A stretch of 64,000 bases of DNA from Candidatus Gastranaerophilales bacterium (GCA_905235155.1 CAJOKJ010000003.1:35142-99141), one strand, 5' to 3'. Positions 25,055 to 37,197 are shown, numbered from the stretch's first letter. Made by a program: numbers and translations. Notes: a model not told the origin generated them from the letters alone.

Positions 25055-26236
25055 ATGAAAATAGATTGGAAGTCAAAGCAGACTAAAATTACTATTGGTA
25101 TTTTGGCAGTTATTCTTGTGCCAATACTTTTTAATCAAGGTAAAACGCTTATTACGGGGGTATTAACTTCATATATGATGTCGCAACCGAAGCAGGTTGA
25201 AGTTGCAAATCCAATTTCAAAAGAGATTAAACCTGAATTTAGTACTTCAGGCCGTATTGAAGCACAAAAATCGGTTGATGTTATAGCACGTGTTAGCGGT
25301 TGGCTTCAAGAAAGATATTTTCAAGAAGGTGATAAAGTAAAAAAAGGTCAAAAATTATTTTTAATTGAACCTGATGAATATGCATACGCTGCACGAACAG
25401 CAAGAGCAAGAGTTAATGAAAATTCTGCCGTTTATAATAATTCGGAAATTGATTTAAGACGTGCCGAACAGTTATTAAAAGAAGATTTAGTAAGTCGGGA
25501 ATATTATGATAATGCTCTTACTCAAAGAAATAAAAACAGAGCCGCTCTGGATGGTGCTGTTTCTGATATGAATAAAGCAAACTTAAATTTGAGTTATACT
25601 AATATAACATCTCCAATGGACGGCAGAATTGGTAAAGCAATTGTTTCGGTCGGCAACTATGTTACTCCGTCAACAGGAGTTATTGCTCAAATTTATACAA
25701 CAAATCCAATGAGAGTTATTTTTCCGTTAAAAAGTGGTGATTTTATTGAATTAAAAAGATATTATAAAGAAAATCCAAAGGATGAAAGTACAGTATCAGT
25801 CTTGTTAAAACTGGCAGACGGTTCAACTTATGAAAAAGAAGGTAAAATAGAGTTTGTAGATAACAAAGTTGATGAAAATACCGGTACCGTTACAATGAGA
25901 GCAATATTTGAAAACCCTGATGAGCTGTTAGTTCCGGGGGATTATGTTAATGTAACAATAAGAGTTAATCATCCGCATAAGGTTATGCTTATTCCTCAAT
26001 CTGCAACAAAAACTGATGTGGGAACAGGATATTATGTTTGGGTAATTAAAGACGGAAAAGCAGTTAAAAGAGATATTGTGGTAAATAATAACTACGAAAA
26101 TAACTGGATTGTAGAAAGAGGATTGAATTATGATGATGTTGTTGTCATGAAAGGTATTCAAGATATTTATAAAACAGGTCAACCGGTAAAAACGAAAAAA
26201 TATGTTTCTGAAGAAAAAAATAACAATAAAAAATAA
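25055..26236 (+). CDS. RND efflux periplasmic adaptor (membrane fusion protein)
   Basis: This 393-residue HlyD/AcrA-type adaptor joins the inner-membrane pump to the outer-membrane channel. Residues 8-28 are a membrane anchor. The lipoyl halves are '[20 protein letters not shown]' (about 72-91) and '[20 protein letters not shown]'; between them is a helical hairpin, followed by the beta-barrel '[13 protein letters not shown]' and membrane-proximal domain '[12 protein letters not shown]'. The start at 25055 is preferred over one 45 bases upstream because GGGAAAAGG precedes it and the anchor then sits at the N-terminus. The RND pump gene follows after 14 bases, then TolC and an AsmA-like gene. 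Confidence 0.92.
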   Translation: MKIDWKSKQTKITIGILAVILVPILFNQGKTLITGVLTSYMMSQPKQVEVANPISKEIKPEFSTSGRIEAQKSVDVIARVSGWLQERYFQEGDKVKKGQKLFLIEPDEYAYAARTARARVNENSAVYNNSEIDLRRAEQLLKEDLVSREYYDNALTQRNKNRAALDGAVSDMNKANLNLSYTNITSPMDGRIGKAIVSVGNYVTPSTGVIAQIYTTNPMRVIFPLKSGDFIELKRYYKENPKDESTVSVLLKLADGSTYEKEGKIEFVDNKVDENTGTVTMRAIFENPDELLVPGDYVNVTIRVNHPHKVMLIPQSATKTDVGTGYYVWVIKDGKAVKRDIVVNNNYENNWIVERGLNYDDVVVMKGIQDIYKTGQPVKTKKYVSEEKNNNKK

Positions 26237-26250
26237 TAAAAGGTATTAGA

Positions 26251-29200
26251 ATGGCAATAAATAAAAAAGATTTATATTTTTTCATAAAAAAACCGAGATT
26301 TGCAGTTGTAATATCAACGCTGATTGTAATTTTAGGTTTAATTTCATTATTTGGTTTGCAACAGGAAAAATATCCTAATATTACACCACCGCAAGTTACA
26401 ATATCTGCATATTATCCCGGTGCAAGTGCTGCGGTTATTGAATCTTCTATCGCATCACTTCTTGAATCTCAACTTAATGGTGTAAAGGATATGATTTATA
26501 TGTCCTCTACAAGTTATGACGGTGCTTATACCTTAAACATATTTTTTAAGACAGGTACAGATAATGACATAAATCTTATGAATGTTCAAAATAAGCTCCA
26601 ACAAGTTCAATCCCTTCTGCCACAAGAGGTTGTTCAACAGGGATTAACTGCCGAAAATAAAGTTGGCGGGGCTGGTGCTATTATCTTAAATTTGGGTTCC
26701 GAAAACGATTCTTGGAATCAACTTGATTTAACAAACTATGCAAATATTTACGTTAAAGATGCAATAAAAAGAATTAACGGTGTTGGTTCTGTTAATGTAT
26801 TTGGTGCAGATGATTATAGTATGCGTATTTGGCTTGATCCTGCAAAACTGGCAAGTTATAAAGTTAAAATTTCAGACATCAGAAATGCAATTACAAGCCA
26901 AAATGCACAAATTTCTACCGGTGCTTTGGGTGATCAGCCAACAGATGCAAATCCGAGTTTGAAACTTTCTCTTTTAACAAAAGGCAGATTACAAACTCCG
27001 GAAGAATTTGGAAATATTGTAGTACGTTCAAACTCTGACGGTTCAAAATTAAGACTTAAAGAACTTTCCAGAGTTGAATTGGGTGCAAAATCGTATTCAA
27101 TGTTCGGTATTGTTCATACAAAACCTGCGGCTTTAATTCAGGTAATGCCACTTCCCGGAGCAAATACTGTTGAAATCTGTAATGATATTTATAAAACTAT
27201 GGATGAACTTTCGGGGACATTGCCTGATTCGTTGAAACTTGATATTATGATGGATAGTTCGACTTTTATTAATGAATCAATGTCAGAAGTTGAGTTTACT
27301 ATTCTTTTAACATCATTAATTGTAATTTTAATTATATTTGTGTTTTTAGGTGATTTTAAAGCAACACTAATTCCTTGTGTAACTATTCCTGTATCTTTAG
27401 TAGGTACATTTATTGCTTTGAAGGTTTTAGGTATGTCGTTGAACCTTCTAACATTGTTTGCTCTTGTACTTGCTGTTGCGGTAGTAGTAGACGATGCGAT
27501 TGTTGTAATTGAAAACGTAAAACGGCATATTGAAGACGGTAAATCTGCTCTTGAAGCAACGCAAATTACTATGGGTGAAGTTGGCGGTTCTCTTATTGCT
27601 ATGGCAGCCGTTCTTATGGCGGTATTTGTTCCAATGTGCTTTATGAGTGGCTTATCAGGTACTATGTATAAACAATTTGCTGTATGTATAGCAGTTTCAA
27701 TAGCATTTTCAGCAGTTTGTGCATTGTCGCTTTCACCTGCAATGTGTTCTATTTTATTAAAAATTTCTAATAAAAAGAAAAAAATAAATAAACATAAGTG
27801 GATAAAAACTGCTGAAGAATATATTAACAGTATTCTTACTATTTTTAATGAAAACTTTGATAAATTAACTAATTATTATATTGATGTTGTTAAAAAATTT
27901 GTTTATGACAAAAAACTGACTATAATAACATATATTTCCATTGTACTTTTAATGTTGGGTTTATTCAAAATTATTCCAACAGGCTTCATTCCTGATGAAG
28001 ATCAAGGAATGTTAATATCGGTTGTAACCCTTCCTGACGGTGCATCTTTAAACAGAACAAAAGATGTTTGCCTTAAATTTATAAAAGCAATAGAAGATAT
28101 AGAGGGCATTGATAGGAATAGGGTTATTGCTTTTGGTGGTTTCGGACCTTCTAACCAAGCAAATATTGTTATTCAATTAACCGAATGGGGTGAAAGAAAA
28201 GTAAATCCTATTGATTGGGTTATCCGTATAATTCAAGGCAGACAGACAGACCTTTCTCATAACGGAATTTTAGACGAAATATATAAACGCACGGCAGATA
28301 TTAATGAAGCGTCAATATTTACTTTATCTCCTCCTGCAATAGATGGTTTGGGTATGATGGGCGGATTTGAATATCAGCTTATGTCAACTGGTAACGCAAG
28401 TATACAGGATATTGCAGCATTTGCAGAAGATTTTATTGCAAAAGCTAATCAAGACCCTGCTCTACAAAGCGTTTATACTCAGTTTCAGGCGAATGTTCCG
28501 CAGTATGAACTGGATATAGATTATGAAAAGGCTTTGGCACAAGGAGTTGATATACCGGAACTTCATGACACTTTGTCTTCAACCATATCTTATTCGTACA
28601 TTAATGATTTCAATAAGTTAGGTAGAATATTCAAAGTATTTATGCAGGCAGAGTGTGATTACAGGAATAAAATCGAAGATTTGCATAAGATATTTGTTAT
28701 GAACACAAAGGGACAACCTGTTCCTATAATGACAATGATTAAGCCAAAACAAACCGTTGGTGCTGTATCTATTACAAGGTTTAATCAATTCCGTTCTGCT
28801 CAAATTCAGGGTGCACCTGCAAATGGTAAGTCGTCAGGTGATGCGATGAAGGCAATGCAAAATTTATCAAAGAAATTTTTACCTAGAGATTATACTTTTG
28901 CTTGGTCAGGAACATCTTTGCAAGAAAAAGAATCTTCAGGACAAACAGGGCTTGTTGTCGGATTTGCGTTATTATTTGTTTATTTATTCCTTGTTGCACT
29001 GTATGAAAGCTGGATGATACCTGTTGCAGTACTTTTAATTTCACCTGTTGCGATAGTTGGAGCTTTAATATTCCAATTAATGATGGGACAGGCTTTGGAT
29101 TTATATTCACAGGTTGGTTTGATTACTTTGATTGGTCTTGCAGCAAAACAATCTATTTTGATTGTTGAATTTGCAAAAGAAGAACACGAAGCACATGGAT

Positions 29201-29475
29201 TAACTATTCAAGATGCAGCAATTAAGGCTTCGATTTTGAGATTTAGAGCAATTATGATGACAGAGGCGGCATTTATTTTAGGTATTTTACCTTTATTGTT
29301 TGCTTCAGGTGCAGGTGCAAACAGCCGTATTTCTGTTGGTTCAACAGTAATTGGCGGTATGATTGTGGCAGCAACTTTGGGTACTGTTTTAACTCCTGCG
29401 TTTTATGTAATAGTTCAAGATGTAGTTGATAAGTATTTTAATAACAGAAGAGAAAAAGATGATGAAATTGTATAA
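26251..29475 (+). CDS. RND-family (HAE1) efflux pump
   Basis: This 1074-residue pump has the usual AcrB/MexB length and layout: one membrane helix, a large periplasmic porter loop, six helices, a second porter loop and five more helices. The proton-relay aspartates are in '[18 protein letters not shown]' (TM4), and the conserved '[14 protein letters not shown]' lies in the C-terminal half. The N-terminus '[20 protein letters not shown]' and '[19 protein letters not shown]' are diagnostic of the HAE1 group. It exports hydrophobic drugs, bile salts or similar compounds using the proton gradient; the substrate is not predictable. AAAGG precedes the ATG. It overlaps the TolC-like gene by 17 bases. 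Confidence 0.95.
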   Translation: MAINKKDLYFFIKKPRFAVVISTLIVILGLISLFGLQQEKYPNITPPQVTISAYYPGASAAVIESSIASLLESQLNGVKDMIYMSSTSYDGAYTLNIFFKTGTDNDINLMNVQNKLQQVQSLLPQEVVQQGLTAENKVGGAGAIILNLGSENDSWNQLDLTNYANIYVKDAIKRINGVGSVNVFGADDYSMRIWLDPAKLASYKVKISDIRNAITSQNAQISTGALGDQPTDANPSLKLSLLTKGRLQTPEEFGNIVVRSNSDGSKLRLKELSRVELGAKSYSMFGIVHTKPAALIQVMPLPGANTVEICNDIYKTMDELSGTLPDSLKLDIMMDSSTFINESMSEVEFTILLTSLIVILIIFVFLGDFKATLIPCVTIPVSLVGTFIALKVLGMSLNLLTLFALVLAVAVVVDDAIVVIENVKRHIEDGKSALEATQITMGEVGGSLIAMAAVLMAVFVPMCFMSGLSGTMYKQFAVCIAVSIAFSAVCALSLSPAMCSILLKISNKKKKINKHKWIKTAEEYINSILTIFNENFDKLTNYYIDVVKKFVYDKKLTIITYISIVLLMLGLFKIIPTGFIPDEDQGMLISVVTLPDGASLNRTKDVCLKFIKAIEDIEGIDRNRVIAFGGFGPSNQANIVIQLTEWGERKVNPIDWVIRIIQGRQTDLSHNGILDEIYKRTADINEASIFTLSPPAIDGLGMMGGFEYQLMSTGNASIQDIAAFAEDFIAKANQDPALQSVYTQFQANVPQYELDIDYEKALAQGVDIPELHDTLSSTISYSYINDFNKLGRIFKVFMQAECDYRNKIEDLHKIFVMNTKGQPVPIMTMIKPKQTVGAVSITRFNQFRSAQIQGAPANGKSSGDAMKAMQNLSKKFLPRDYTFAWSGTSLQEKESSGQTGLVVGFALLFVYLFLVALYESWMIPVAVLLISPVAIVGALIFQLMMGQALDLYSQVGLITLIGLAAKQSILIVEFAKEEHEAHGLTIQDAAIKASILRFRAIMMTEAAFILGILPLLFASGAGANSRISVGSTVIGGMIVAATLGTVLTPAFYVIVQDVVDKYFNNRREKDDEIV

Positions 29476-30847
29476 AAATATTGTTTTAATATTGTTTATT
29501 TTTGCGTTGATGGCACAATGTTCTTATGCCATAACAGAAACTAAAGAAGATATAAATAAAACTGCTAATGTCGAATATACAAATGAAATGCATTCTGTTT
29601 TTTCATTAAAAGATTGTGTAAATATTGCTATTGAGCGTAATCCAAGTATAAAATCTTCAATATATAATGAACAGGTTTATAAGTCTAAAATAGGACAAGC
29701 GTGGGCTAATTTTTTCCCTGAATTAAGTGCAGGTATTCAAGTTTCAAGAACAGGCGACAGATATAGCGGTAGCAGATCTCCTTACAGAAATATGTCATAT
29801 ACAATGGGTTATGTTCCAAATGTGTCTGCTGATATGCTGATTTTTGATTTTGGTAAAACAAAAGCAATGGCAGATTATGCAAAAAGAACTTATGAATCCA
29901 AACAAGAAACTACAAAAGAAAATATAAACTCAATTATATACAATATAAAAAATGCTTATTTTAATATTCTTTTTGCTCAGGCTCAGGTTAGGGTGTATGA
30001 AGATACAGTCAAAGACTATGAAATGCAATTAGGTCAAGCAAAAGCCTTTTATGATATTGGTAAAAAAGCAAAAATAGATGTTGTAACAGCAGAATACAAT
30101 CTTGGAAAAGCAAAATTAAATTTGGTAAAAGTAAAAAATGTATTACAAGTTGCACGTGTACAACTTTCAAAGATTATGGGTATTCCTGAATACACTAATT
30201 ATGAATTGTCCGATGAATTAATTTTAAATGATTTTGATGCTGAATTTGAAAAATTAATAAAAACTGCCTATGATGTAAGACCTGAATTAATTGCATCAGC
30301 AAAAGTTGTAGATGCCGCAAAAATGAATTTAAGGGCTAAAAGAAGAAATTACACTCCTGACTTGGGTATTTTTGGAAATTATAAATTTGGTATGAGTAAC
30401 GACTATAACTTAAATTCAGGACAGGTTGGTGTCGGATTGGAATATTCAGGACTGAATATAGCTAGAGTCAAAAAACAGATAGATGAGGCAAAAGCTCAAT
30501 ATAATAAATCAGTTGCCGATTATGAAGACATAAAAAATACGATATATTTAAATGTTAAAAAGAATTATATGGATTTACAAACAGCAAGAGAATCAATAGT
30601 TATCGCAAAATTGGCATTAGATGAAGCTAAAGAGCAATACCGTCAGGTAACAGGAAGATATAAGGCCGGTGTTAGTAATGCAATAGAGTTAAAAGATGGT
30701 GAAAATACATATCTAAATGCAAGGTTAGATTTTTATAATGCTCTATTAAATTACAATACGACAGCAGCCAGTCTGGAACGTGAAATAGGATTGCCTCTGA
30801 CTGTTAAAGAAAATAAAATTTTAAATGTAGTTAAGGATGATTTATAG
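29459..30847 (+). CDS. TolC-family outer-membrane efflux protein
   Basis: This protein of about 462 residues begins with a signal peptide ([24 protein letters not shown]). The cysteine near the cleavage site is not in a clear lipobox. Two similar halves follow, each with long amphipathic helices and beta strands, as in TolC/OprM: '[17 protein letters not shown]' opens the first and '[20 protein letters not shown]' the second. It forms the outer-membrane channel for the pump encoded just upstream. The start at 29459 (or the adjacent ATG at 29462) overlaps the end of the pump gene, implying translational coupling; an earlier in-frame start would add residues before the signal peptide. An AsmA-like gene follows after 11 bases. 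Confidence 0.9.
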   Translation: MMKLYKNIVLILFIFALMAQCSYAITETKEDINKTANVEYTNEMHSVFSLKDCVNIAIERNPSIKSSIYNEQVYKSKIGQAWANFFPELSAGIQVSRTGDRYSGSRSPYRNMSYTMGYVPNVSADMLIFDFGKTKAMADYAKRTYESKQETTKENINSIIYNIKNAYFNILFAQAQVRVYEDTVKDYEMQLGQAKAFYDIGKKAKIDVVTAEYNLGKAKLNLVKVKNVLQVARVQLSKIMGIPEYTNYELSDELILNDFDAEFEKLIKTAYDVRPELIASAKVVDAAKMNLRAKRRNYTPDLGIFGNYKFGMSNDYNLNSGQVGVGLEYSGLNIARVKKQIDEAKAQYNKSVADYEDIKNTIYLNVKKNYMDLQTARESIVIAKLALDEAKEQYRQVTGRYKAGVSNAIELKDGENTYLNARLDFYNALLNYNTTAASLEREIGLPLTVKENKILNVVKDDL

Positions 30848-30858
30848 AAAAATTTTTT

Positions 30859-33450
30859 ATGAAAAAAGTACTTAAAATAACATTTTATTCAATATTTTTA
30901 TCAGTAGTAATTTTATATTTCGGAATAGTTTTTTTACTGCCGCAAATGGTAAACAGTAAAGTAACTATTAATAAGCTTCAATCATTAATTTATAGCAAAA
31001 CAGGAATAGAAACAAATATTACAGGATTAAAATTAAAAATATCCTCTAAACTTGTTTTTGATTTAAATGTTGACAGTATTGATGCAAAAAATAATAAGGT
31101 TTCTGTTGTAAATATTAAAAATCTTTCTCTAAAACACGAATTATTGCAAAGTCATTTAAAACTAATAAGTGCTGATAATATATTTATTGACGGTGATTAT
31201 TTTAAACAATTCAAAAAAGAAAGGAAAAAGAAGAACAAAAATAACTTCGAACTAAGCAATATTCCTGAAATTCATATACAAAAAATTGCCTTGAAGTCTG
31301 ATAAGGTAAGTATATGTGCCGAAAATATAAATACGAACGATAGTTTTATAAATTTAAAAGCAAAAATTAATACACCATTTTTAAAAGAAACCATAAAATT
31401 AGGTGAGTCAGGTTCTTTGCAAGTTGTAGAAAATAAACTTAAAGCAAATAAATTTAAAGTAACATTAGGAAATTCGCACTTATATTTAGATGGAATACTT
31501 GTTGACGAAAATAAATTTCCAAACTTTGATATAAATGGTGAAAAGCTACCCGTATCGGAACTTATGCCTGTAATACTAAAAGTTCAAAAATCACAAGATG
31601 CTTCTAAAAAGTTTATTGAAAATTTCAAAAATTTTAAAGGAACTGTTAATGTAAATCTAAAATTGAATAAAGATGGTTTATGGGGAGTATGTATTGCTAA
31701 TAACATAAGTGCAAAGGCTGTATGGTTTGATATTCCTTTATATTTTAAAGAAGCAGTTTTTAATTTCAGAGGGCAAAAAGTTGACTCGATTGCTGAAGGT
31801 ATATTAGGAAAAGAAAAAGTTATCCATACTCTTAATATTACAGATTTATTAAATTCTAAAAAGAAATTAGTTATAGGAACAATGAAAACAACTCTTACAA
31901 AAAAATTCGATTTTGTTCCGAATCTTACTGTGCTAAACTCTGTTAATATTAATTTAGTTTATAAGATAAAAGAAAGAAAGCCGGATGTATATTATGATAT
32001 AGATATTCCTGTAAAAAGCGATTTAATTTATAATTCTTATTATTTAGGATTAAGAGATTATAAAAGAAAAATACACGCTAATACCTTCAAAGATAATAAC
32101 GATTTATATTTAAAAGAATATAAATATTCTTATTCAAAATCCAATAAAGAAAGTATTATTATTTATGGTGACGGTTTATTTGTAAAAAATATTGATAAAC
32201 TTGACCCTGATAAATTTATTCCTCAATACATAACTTGTCATACAAACGGGTATGCACCAATTTCCGTTACAGGTTCATTTGGTGAAAAAGTAAGAGGTGG
32301 AGAGTTTAACGGTAATTTAAAATACGATTTCAAAAACAATCAAGTTTTGGGAACTTTTGATATAATTAATGCAAGACATAAATCTTTTCTTATTGAAAAT
32401 GCAAATGTTGTATCCCAAAAAGGTGTATTTAATGTAACATCAAACGGATTTTTTAATGGTGAAAAGTACTATGCGGAACTAAATCTCAAAAATAATATTT
32501 ATGGTGAAACATTAATTTATGATATGAAAATGTTTTTAGATAAACTTGTTCTTGAAACAACAACTGATACAAACAAAAAGAACAGAAAAATAAATCCGGA
32601 TGATATAGCAAAAAAAGTTCGAGAGTCTGCAACTACAATTAATAATTGGGAAATAGCGATTAATGAAATTAAAAGAGATAAATTTATACTTAAAAATGTA
32701 AATCTTATTGGAAGTATGAAAAATAATATCTTTAATTTTAAAATGAAAGAACTTAATTTTGCGGACGGAATAATCAATGCAAATGGTATTTATGATTTTG
32801 CAAAAAATACGTCTAAAATGACATTTGAAGCTAAAAATATCAATTCAAATAAAGTAGCAGAGATGACATTAAATCTTCGTGATCAAATAGAAGGAACTGC
32901 AAATGCAAAGGTAAATCTTAATGCAAAAGATATGTTCAAGTTTTTAGATATTCATTGTGTATTTGATATTAAAGAAGGATTTTTGCCAAAACTTGGTGAT
33001 ACCGAATTTATGATGAAAAATTCAAAATATAAATTATCTCAAATAACAAATTTTGATTTAACACAAAAAGATTTAATGAAGGATGACATAAAAGGTTCAT
33101 TTGATGTTCATAATACGGAAATAAAAAATATAAACATCACTACATGGCACAAATTGTCTGCAATATATTTAGAAGGTAATTATGAAATGGAAAAACAATA
33201 TGCGGATTTGGAATTATTCTGGAATTATAGCAAAGAAGCACCTAAAGGTATAAGAATATTCAGTATCCCATTAAGTTTAATTTTAAAAGTAGCATTCAGA
33301 CCCGAAAAAACAAAAGAATTTTATAAGTCAAAAATATCAAAAATTCCTAAAATTAATGCAGCCGAAAACTGCTCAAATTATTATAGAATAAAACTTAAGG
33401 GGGATATAAATAATAACAAAATAGACCTAACATTAAAAGAAATCAGATAA
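30859..33450 (+). CDS. AsmA-like envelope protein (YhdP/TamB superfamily type)
   Basis: This 863-residue protein has one N-terminal membrane helix (residues 5-28) and a long periplasmic part rich in alternating beta strands such as 'INKLQSLIYSKTGIETNITG' near the start. This is the usual opening of AsmA-like proteins that build a beta-groove for moving phospholipids between membranes. Repeated patterns 'G.i.l....a' and a C-terminal amphipathic stretch 'IRIFSIPLSLILKVAF' fit. It closes the RND operon, 11 bases after the TolC-like gene. Envelope lipid handling next to efflux would make sense functionally, but a direct link is inference. A second, larger AsmA-like gene lies at 50596-54285. Confidence 0.7.
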   Translation: MKKVLKITFYSIFLSVVILYFGIVFLLPQMVNSKVTINKLQSLIYSKTGIETNITGLKLKISSKLVFDLNVDSIDAKNNKVSVVNIKNLSLKHELLQSHLKLISADNIFIDGDYFKQFKKERKKKNKNNFELSNIPEIHIQKIALKSDKVSICAENINTNDSFINLKAKINTPFLKETIKLGESGSLQVVENKLKANKFKVTLGNSHLYLDGILVDENKFPNFDINGEKLPVSELMPVILKVQKSQDASKKFIENFKNFKGTVNVNLKLNKDGLWGVCIANNISAKAVWFDIPLYFKEAVFNFRGQKVDSIAEGILGKEKVIHTLNITDLLNSKKKLVIGTMKTTLTKKFDFVPNLTVLNSVNINLVYKIKERKPDVYYDIDIPVKSDLIYNSYYLGLRDYKRKIHANTFKDNNDLYLKEYKYSYSKSNKESIIIYGDGLFVKNIDKLDPDKFIPQYITCHTNGYAPISVTGSFGEKVRGGEFNGNLKYDFKNNQVLGTFDIINARHKSFLIENANVVSQKGVFNVTSNGFFNGEKYYAELNLKNNIYGETLIYDMKMFLDKLVLETTTDTNKKNRKINPDDIAKKVRESATTINNWEIAINEIKRDKFILKNVNLIGSMKNNIFNFKMKELNFADGIINANGIYDFAKNTSKMTFEAKNINSNKVAEMTLNLRDQIEGTANAKVNLNAKDMFKFLDIHCVFDIKEGFLPKLGDTEFMMKNSKYKLSQITNFDLTQKDLMKDDIKGSFDVHNTEIKNINITTWHKLSAIYLEGNYEMEKQYADLELFWNYSKEAPKGIRIFSIPLSLILKVAFRPEKTKEFYKSKISKIPKINAAENCSNYYRIKLKGDINNNKIDLTLKEIR

Positions 33451-33464
33451 TGAGGCCAATTTGT

Positions 33465-33815
33465 TTAATATATTCCAAGTCTTTGTATTATTCCAAAAAT
33501 TAAAATATATATGAAGAACAAAAAGCACAAGCTTGAACTAATTGAGCCTACTATAAGAATAATATTATATATATTATATATATTATTTTTCTGTATAAAC
33601 TCGTTTTTGATTTCATTTTTACAGAGTAGTTCTATTATTAATATCAGTAATGATAATGATATTAAACAACCCTGTAATAGTCCGTATATAAAAATACCCA
33701 TTCCAATAAATTCAAAATGGTAGTGCAAGTAATCATATATTAAAAATCCAATTGGAAGAAAACCTAATAGGGCAAATAGATTAAAACCAATTTTATTCTT
33801 AAATATTTTTAGCAC
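33465..33815 (-). CDS. Small membrane protein, function unknown
   Basis: This 116-residue frame starts with GTG at 33815 and has a TGAGG ribosome binding site 7 bases upstream. It encodes four probable membrane segments ('IGFNLFALLGFLPIGFLIY', 'FIGMGIFIYGLLQGCLI', 'LSLLILIIELL', 'LIVGSISSSLCFLFFIYILI'). The hydrophobic pattern is regular, which favours a real gene. It lies convergent with the AsmA-like gene and 26 bases downstream of the SDR gene on its own strand. No family is recognised. Confidence 0.5.
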   Translation of the reverse strand: MLKIFKNKIGFNLFALLGFLPIGFLIYDYLHYHFEFIGMGIFIYGLLQGCLISLSLLILIIELLCKNEIKNEFIQKNNIYNIYNIILIVGSISSSLCFLFFIYILIFGIIQRLGIY

Positions 33816-33841
33816 TATTGCCTCAAAGATTATAAAGTTTA

Positions 33842-34942
33842 TTATAATAACTCAGGATTATTTTCTTTATAGTATGCATGAACCATTTTTCTTAAGAAAT
33901 CTAAATCCAATTTCCAATCAAGAACTTCTTTACCTAAATCTTCTATAACATTTGAATTATCGAAAGTTATATTTGATTTAAAATACGGTAATAAATCGTC
34001 AAGCATACGTTGAACTAATTTTTCTTCTTTTGACGGGTCTTCAACCGTATCAACCAATCCAAGTCCTGTTGTTTTCAACGCTTCACAAACAGCAGTTGCA
34101 ATCATCTGTGTTGAAACAGGTGACATGCCTGTTAGGTGATATGTCTTATTGCAAACAGGCAGAACAAATAATTTTGCAATTGTTTGTTGAACGTAGTCTT
34201 GTGGAACAAAATAAATTTTGTCTGATGTTCCTGCTGCAAGTCGCAATTTTGTGTTGAAATGTCCATTTAAAGGTAAATCTGCTTTTTTGCAGCCGTTTAT
34301 TTTTACACGTGCCAAAAATTCAAGAATACGGTAAAATGCAAGAGGTTTTCTTATTACACCGTCAGAAAGTCTGCCAACTATTATTGCAGGACGGTATATT
34401 GTATAATCAAAGCCTGATTCTCTTACCAATTTTTCACTGTCAAATTTGCTTCTTTCGTAAGAGTTATTCCAATCTGTTGCAGGCATGGAATCTTCCATAA
34501 CAACACCGTTGGTTTTTCCCGCAACGTAGGCTGTTCCTACGTAGTGGAAAGTCTTTAAGCCAAGTCTTTTTGCAAGTGATAATGCAGATTGTGTACCGTA
34601 AAAATTAGTATTATATGTTTTTTTATCAGGGTCTTTTCCTAAATTTACACTTGCTGCACAGTGGAAAAATGTATCATAAGGTCCTTTTGCGGCCATTTCA
34701 TCAGCAGGGAAGTTTTCTAAAGTTCCTTCAATAATTTCAATACGTGAAAGTAAGGACTCAGCATCGTCTTTTCCGTCCATTTCACATTGTTCTTTTATTG
34801 TTTCTTTAGTTCTTTCCAGTCCTGATTTGTTACCAAAACTTCTACATAGAGATACAATTGTGCAATCCGGATTGTTTCTTAATAAATTAGTCGCAAATCC
34901 TGCACCAACCAGTCCGGTGATGCCTGTCATAAGTATCCTCAT
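33842..34942 (-). CDS. Extended SDR, NAD-dependent epimerase/thioester-reductase-like
   Basis: This 366-residue protein has the N-terminal Rossmann motif TGITGLVG (TGxxGxxG, residues 6-13), 'FFHCAASVNLGKDP' corresponding to the NAD-binding core, 'FHYVGTAYVAG' for the catalytic Ser/Thr strand, and 'SYERSKFDSEKLV' holding the YxxxK pair. The middle and C-terminal layout resembles NAD_binding_4 proteins, the reductase modules that reduce acyl thioesters, rather than sugar epimerases. The substrate may be an acyl carrier or acyl-CoA. It has no fused partner domain. The start at 34942 is preceded by AGGAG on the minus strand. It diverges from the next SDR gene. Confidence 0.75.
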   Translation of the reverse strand: MRILMTGITGLVGAGFATNLLRNNPDCTIVSLCRSFGNKSGLERTKETIKEQCEMDGKDDAESLLSRIEIIEGTLENFPADEMAAKGPYDTFFHCAASVNLGKDPDKKTYNTNFYGTQSALSLAKRLGLKTFHYVGTAYVAGKTNGVVMEDSMPATDWNNSYERSKFDSEKLVRESGFDYTIYRPAIIVGRLSDGVIRKPLAFYRILEFLARVKINGCKKADLPLNGHFNTKLRLAAGTSDKIYFVPQDYVQQTIAKLFVLPVCNKTYHLTGMSPVSTQMIATAVCEALKTTGLGLVDTVEDPSKEEKLVQRMLDDLLPYFKSNITFDNSNVIEDLGKEVLDWKLDLDFLRKMVHAYYKENNPELL

Positions 34943-35078
34943 TTTTCTCCTAACCTTATAGTTTAAAATCTTTTTTCATTCTACATTTATATTATAATAA
35001 AATTTTTATTATGGCAAACTAAAAAATATTTTATTTTAATAATTTGTATTACAATTAAATAATAAAGGAGTATATAAA

Positions 35079-35846
35079 ATGAAAAATATAGCTATAATAA
35101 CAGGTGCAACAGGCGGATTTGGAAGAGAATTTATTAAGCTTTTGTTAAAAAAGGATAATATTGACGAGATTTGGGCAATAGCAAGAAATAATGATAAATT
35201 ATTGAATTTGATAACCGAATTTGGCGATAAAATTAAAGTTTTTTCTTATGATTTATCAAATTTGGATTGCATAAAAAATTTTCAAACAAAATTAAGTGAT
35301 GACATAAAAATAAAGTATCTGGTGAATAATGCAGGTTATGCAAAGTTTTGTTCTTATGAAGATTTAAATATCGAAGAATCTTTAAATATGATAAATTTAA
35401 ATATTTCTTCTGTTGTTGCGATGGGACTTGTTTGTGTTCCATACATGGACAAAGGCAGCAGAATTATAAATATTTCTTCTCAATCATCATTTTTACCATT
35501 GCCATATTTAAACATATATAGTGCAACAAAAGTTTTTGTAAGACACTACTCAAGAGCTTTGAATATTGAACTTAAAAATAAAAATATAACTGTAACAGCT
35601 GTGTGTCCGGGTTGGATGAAAACAAATTTATATGATGTTGCAAAAGTAGACAATGCCAAAAAAGTTGTAAATAGCTTTGAAGGTATAACGACACCGGATA
35701 AAGTTGCCCAAAAAGCGTTAGAGGATGCAGATAAAGGAAAAGCACTTTCAATATACGGATTTTTCTCTAATGCAACACATATTGCGGGAAAATTATTACC
35801 GCAATCATTATTGATGAAATTATGGACTTTTTCGCAAAAGTTTTAA
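35079..35846 (+). CDS. Classical short-chain dehydrogenase/reductase
   Basis: This 255-residue cytoplasmic oxidoreductase has the glycine-rich motif TGATGGFG (residues 8-15), NNAG (about 89-92), a catalytic serine in 'IINISSQSSF' and the YxxxK pair in 'NIYSATKVFVRHYS'. The 'VCPGWMKTNLYD' segment follows as usual. It probably uses NADP(H) or NAD(H), but the substrate is unknown; the sequence resembles the DltE/YdfG-like general group. AAAGGAG lies before the ATG. It is next to an extended SDR on the opposite strand, with a 136-base shared regulatory region. Confidence 0.88.
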   Translation: MKNIAIITGATGGFGREFIKLLLKKDNIDEIWAIARNNDKLLNLITEFGDKIKVFSYDLSNLDCIKNFQTKLSDDIKIKYLVNNAGYAKFCSYEDLNIEESLNMINLNISSVVAMGLVCVPYMDKGSRIINISSQSSFLPLPYLNIYSATKVFVRHYSRALNIELKNKNITVTAVCPGWMKTNLYDVAKVDNAKKVVNSFEGITTPDKVAQKALEDADKGKALSIYGFFSNATHIAGKLLPQSLLMKLWTFSQKF

Positions 35847-35907
35847 CTTTAGAGTTAATTACAAAATTTTAAGTCGTTAAATTTATAAAAACTGGTAGGA
35901 AGGTATA

Positions 35908-37197
35908 ATGCAAGAAATTAAATGTCCAAAATGCGGTGAGGTTTTTCAAGTTGATGAATCCGGATATGCTGCAATAGTAAAGCAAGTTAGAGATAAAGAA
36001 TTTTCTAAAGAAATAGAAACCAGAGAAGCACAATTTGAATCCGATAAAAACAATGCAATTCAGTTGATAAAACTTGAAATTGAAAAAAATTACAATGAAG
36101 AAATTAATAAAAAAGATTTTCAAATTGCAAAATTGGAATCTGATATTACGACGCAAAAGGCAGAACAACAAGTTGCCATTAGTGAGGCTTTATCAGCAAA
36201 AGATAAAGAAATTACCGATTTGAAAAATAAACTTGCTATATACGATAAAGATAAAGAAATAGAAATAAGTAAACTTATCTCTCAAAAAAATGCTGAAATT
36301 ACAGAAAAAGAAAATAATATTCAAAAACTTAAAAATGAGCATGAATTAAGTGAAAAAGAAGCACAATTAAGAGAACAGACAATTAAGGATAAATACGAAG
36401 ACCAGTTAAAATATAAAGACGAAGAAATAGAGCGATACAAGGATTTTAAAGCAAAATTATCAACAAAAATGGTTGGTGAAAGCCTTGAACAACACTGTGA
36501 AATAGAATTTAATAAACTTAGGGCAACAGGATTTCAAAATGCGTATTTTGAAAAAGATAATGATTCTACAAGCGGTAGTAAAGGTGATTTTATATATCGA
36601 GATAAAGATGAAACAGGTAATGAATTTATTTCCATTATGTTTGAGATGAAAAATGAGTCGGAAACAACAGCGACAAAAAAGAAAAATGAAGATTTTTTGA
36701 AAGAATTAGATAAAGACCGCAGAGAAAAGAACTGTGAATATGCTGTTTTGGTATCGTTGTTAGAATCAGACAACGAGTTATATAATACAGGTATTGTGGA
36801 TATGTCCCACAAATTTCCGAAAATGTACGTTATAAGACCTCAGTTTTTTATACCTATTATTACATTGTTGAGAAATGCTGCACTAAATTCAATCGAATAT
36901 AAAAAAGAATTAGCAATAATAAAGGCTCAAAATATAGATGTGTCAAAATTTGAAGCGGAAATGAATGATTTTAAGGATAAGTTTTCAAGAAACTACCGTA
37001 TTGCAAGCGAAAGATTTCAAAAAGCAATAGAAGAAATTGATAAAACAATAGACCATTTGCAAAAAACAAAAGAAGCGTTGTTGTCTTCAGAAAATAATCT
37101 AAGACTTGCAAATAACAAGGCAGAAGATTTGAGTATAAAACGATTAACAAGAAATAATCCGACAATGGAAGCAAAATTTGCCGAATTAAATAAATAG
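35908..37197 (+). CDS. DUF2130 domain protein
   Basis: This 429-residue protein starts with a two-cysteine knuckle ([14 protein letters not shown]). It then has a long, highly charged coiled coil (about residues 25-190) and a C-terminal globular domain with '[17 protein letters not shown]', '[13 protein letters not shown]' and '[10 protein letters not shown]', which resembles a PD-(D/E)XK-like fold. This is the DUF2130 arrangement found in many bacteria. The family's biological role is unknown; the fold suggests nucleic acid binding or cleavage. AGGAAGG precedes the ATG. It is followed by a terminator and the ribosomal L10 leader. Confidence 0.88.
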   Translation: MQEIKCPKCGEVFQVDESGYAAIVKQVRDKEFSKEIETREAQFESDKNNAIQLIKLEIEKNYNEEINKKDFQIAKLESDITTQKAEQQVAISEALSAKDKEITDLKNKLAIYDKDKEIEISKLISQKNAEITEKENNIQKLKNEHELSEKEAQLREQTIKDKYEDQLKYKDEEIERYKDFKAKLSTKMVGESLEQHCEIEFNKLRATGFQNAYFEKDNDSTSGSKGDFIYRDKDETGNEFISIMFEMKNESETTATKKKNEDFLKELDKDRREKNCEYAVLVSLLESDNELYNTGIVDMSHKFPKMYVIRPQFFIPIITLLRNAALNSIEYKKELAIIKAQNIDVSKFEAEMNDFKDKFSRNYRIASERFQKAIEEIDKTIDHLQKTKEALLSSENNLRLANNKAEDLSIKRLTRNNPTMEAKFAELNK

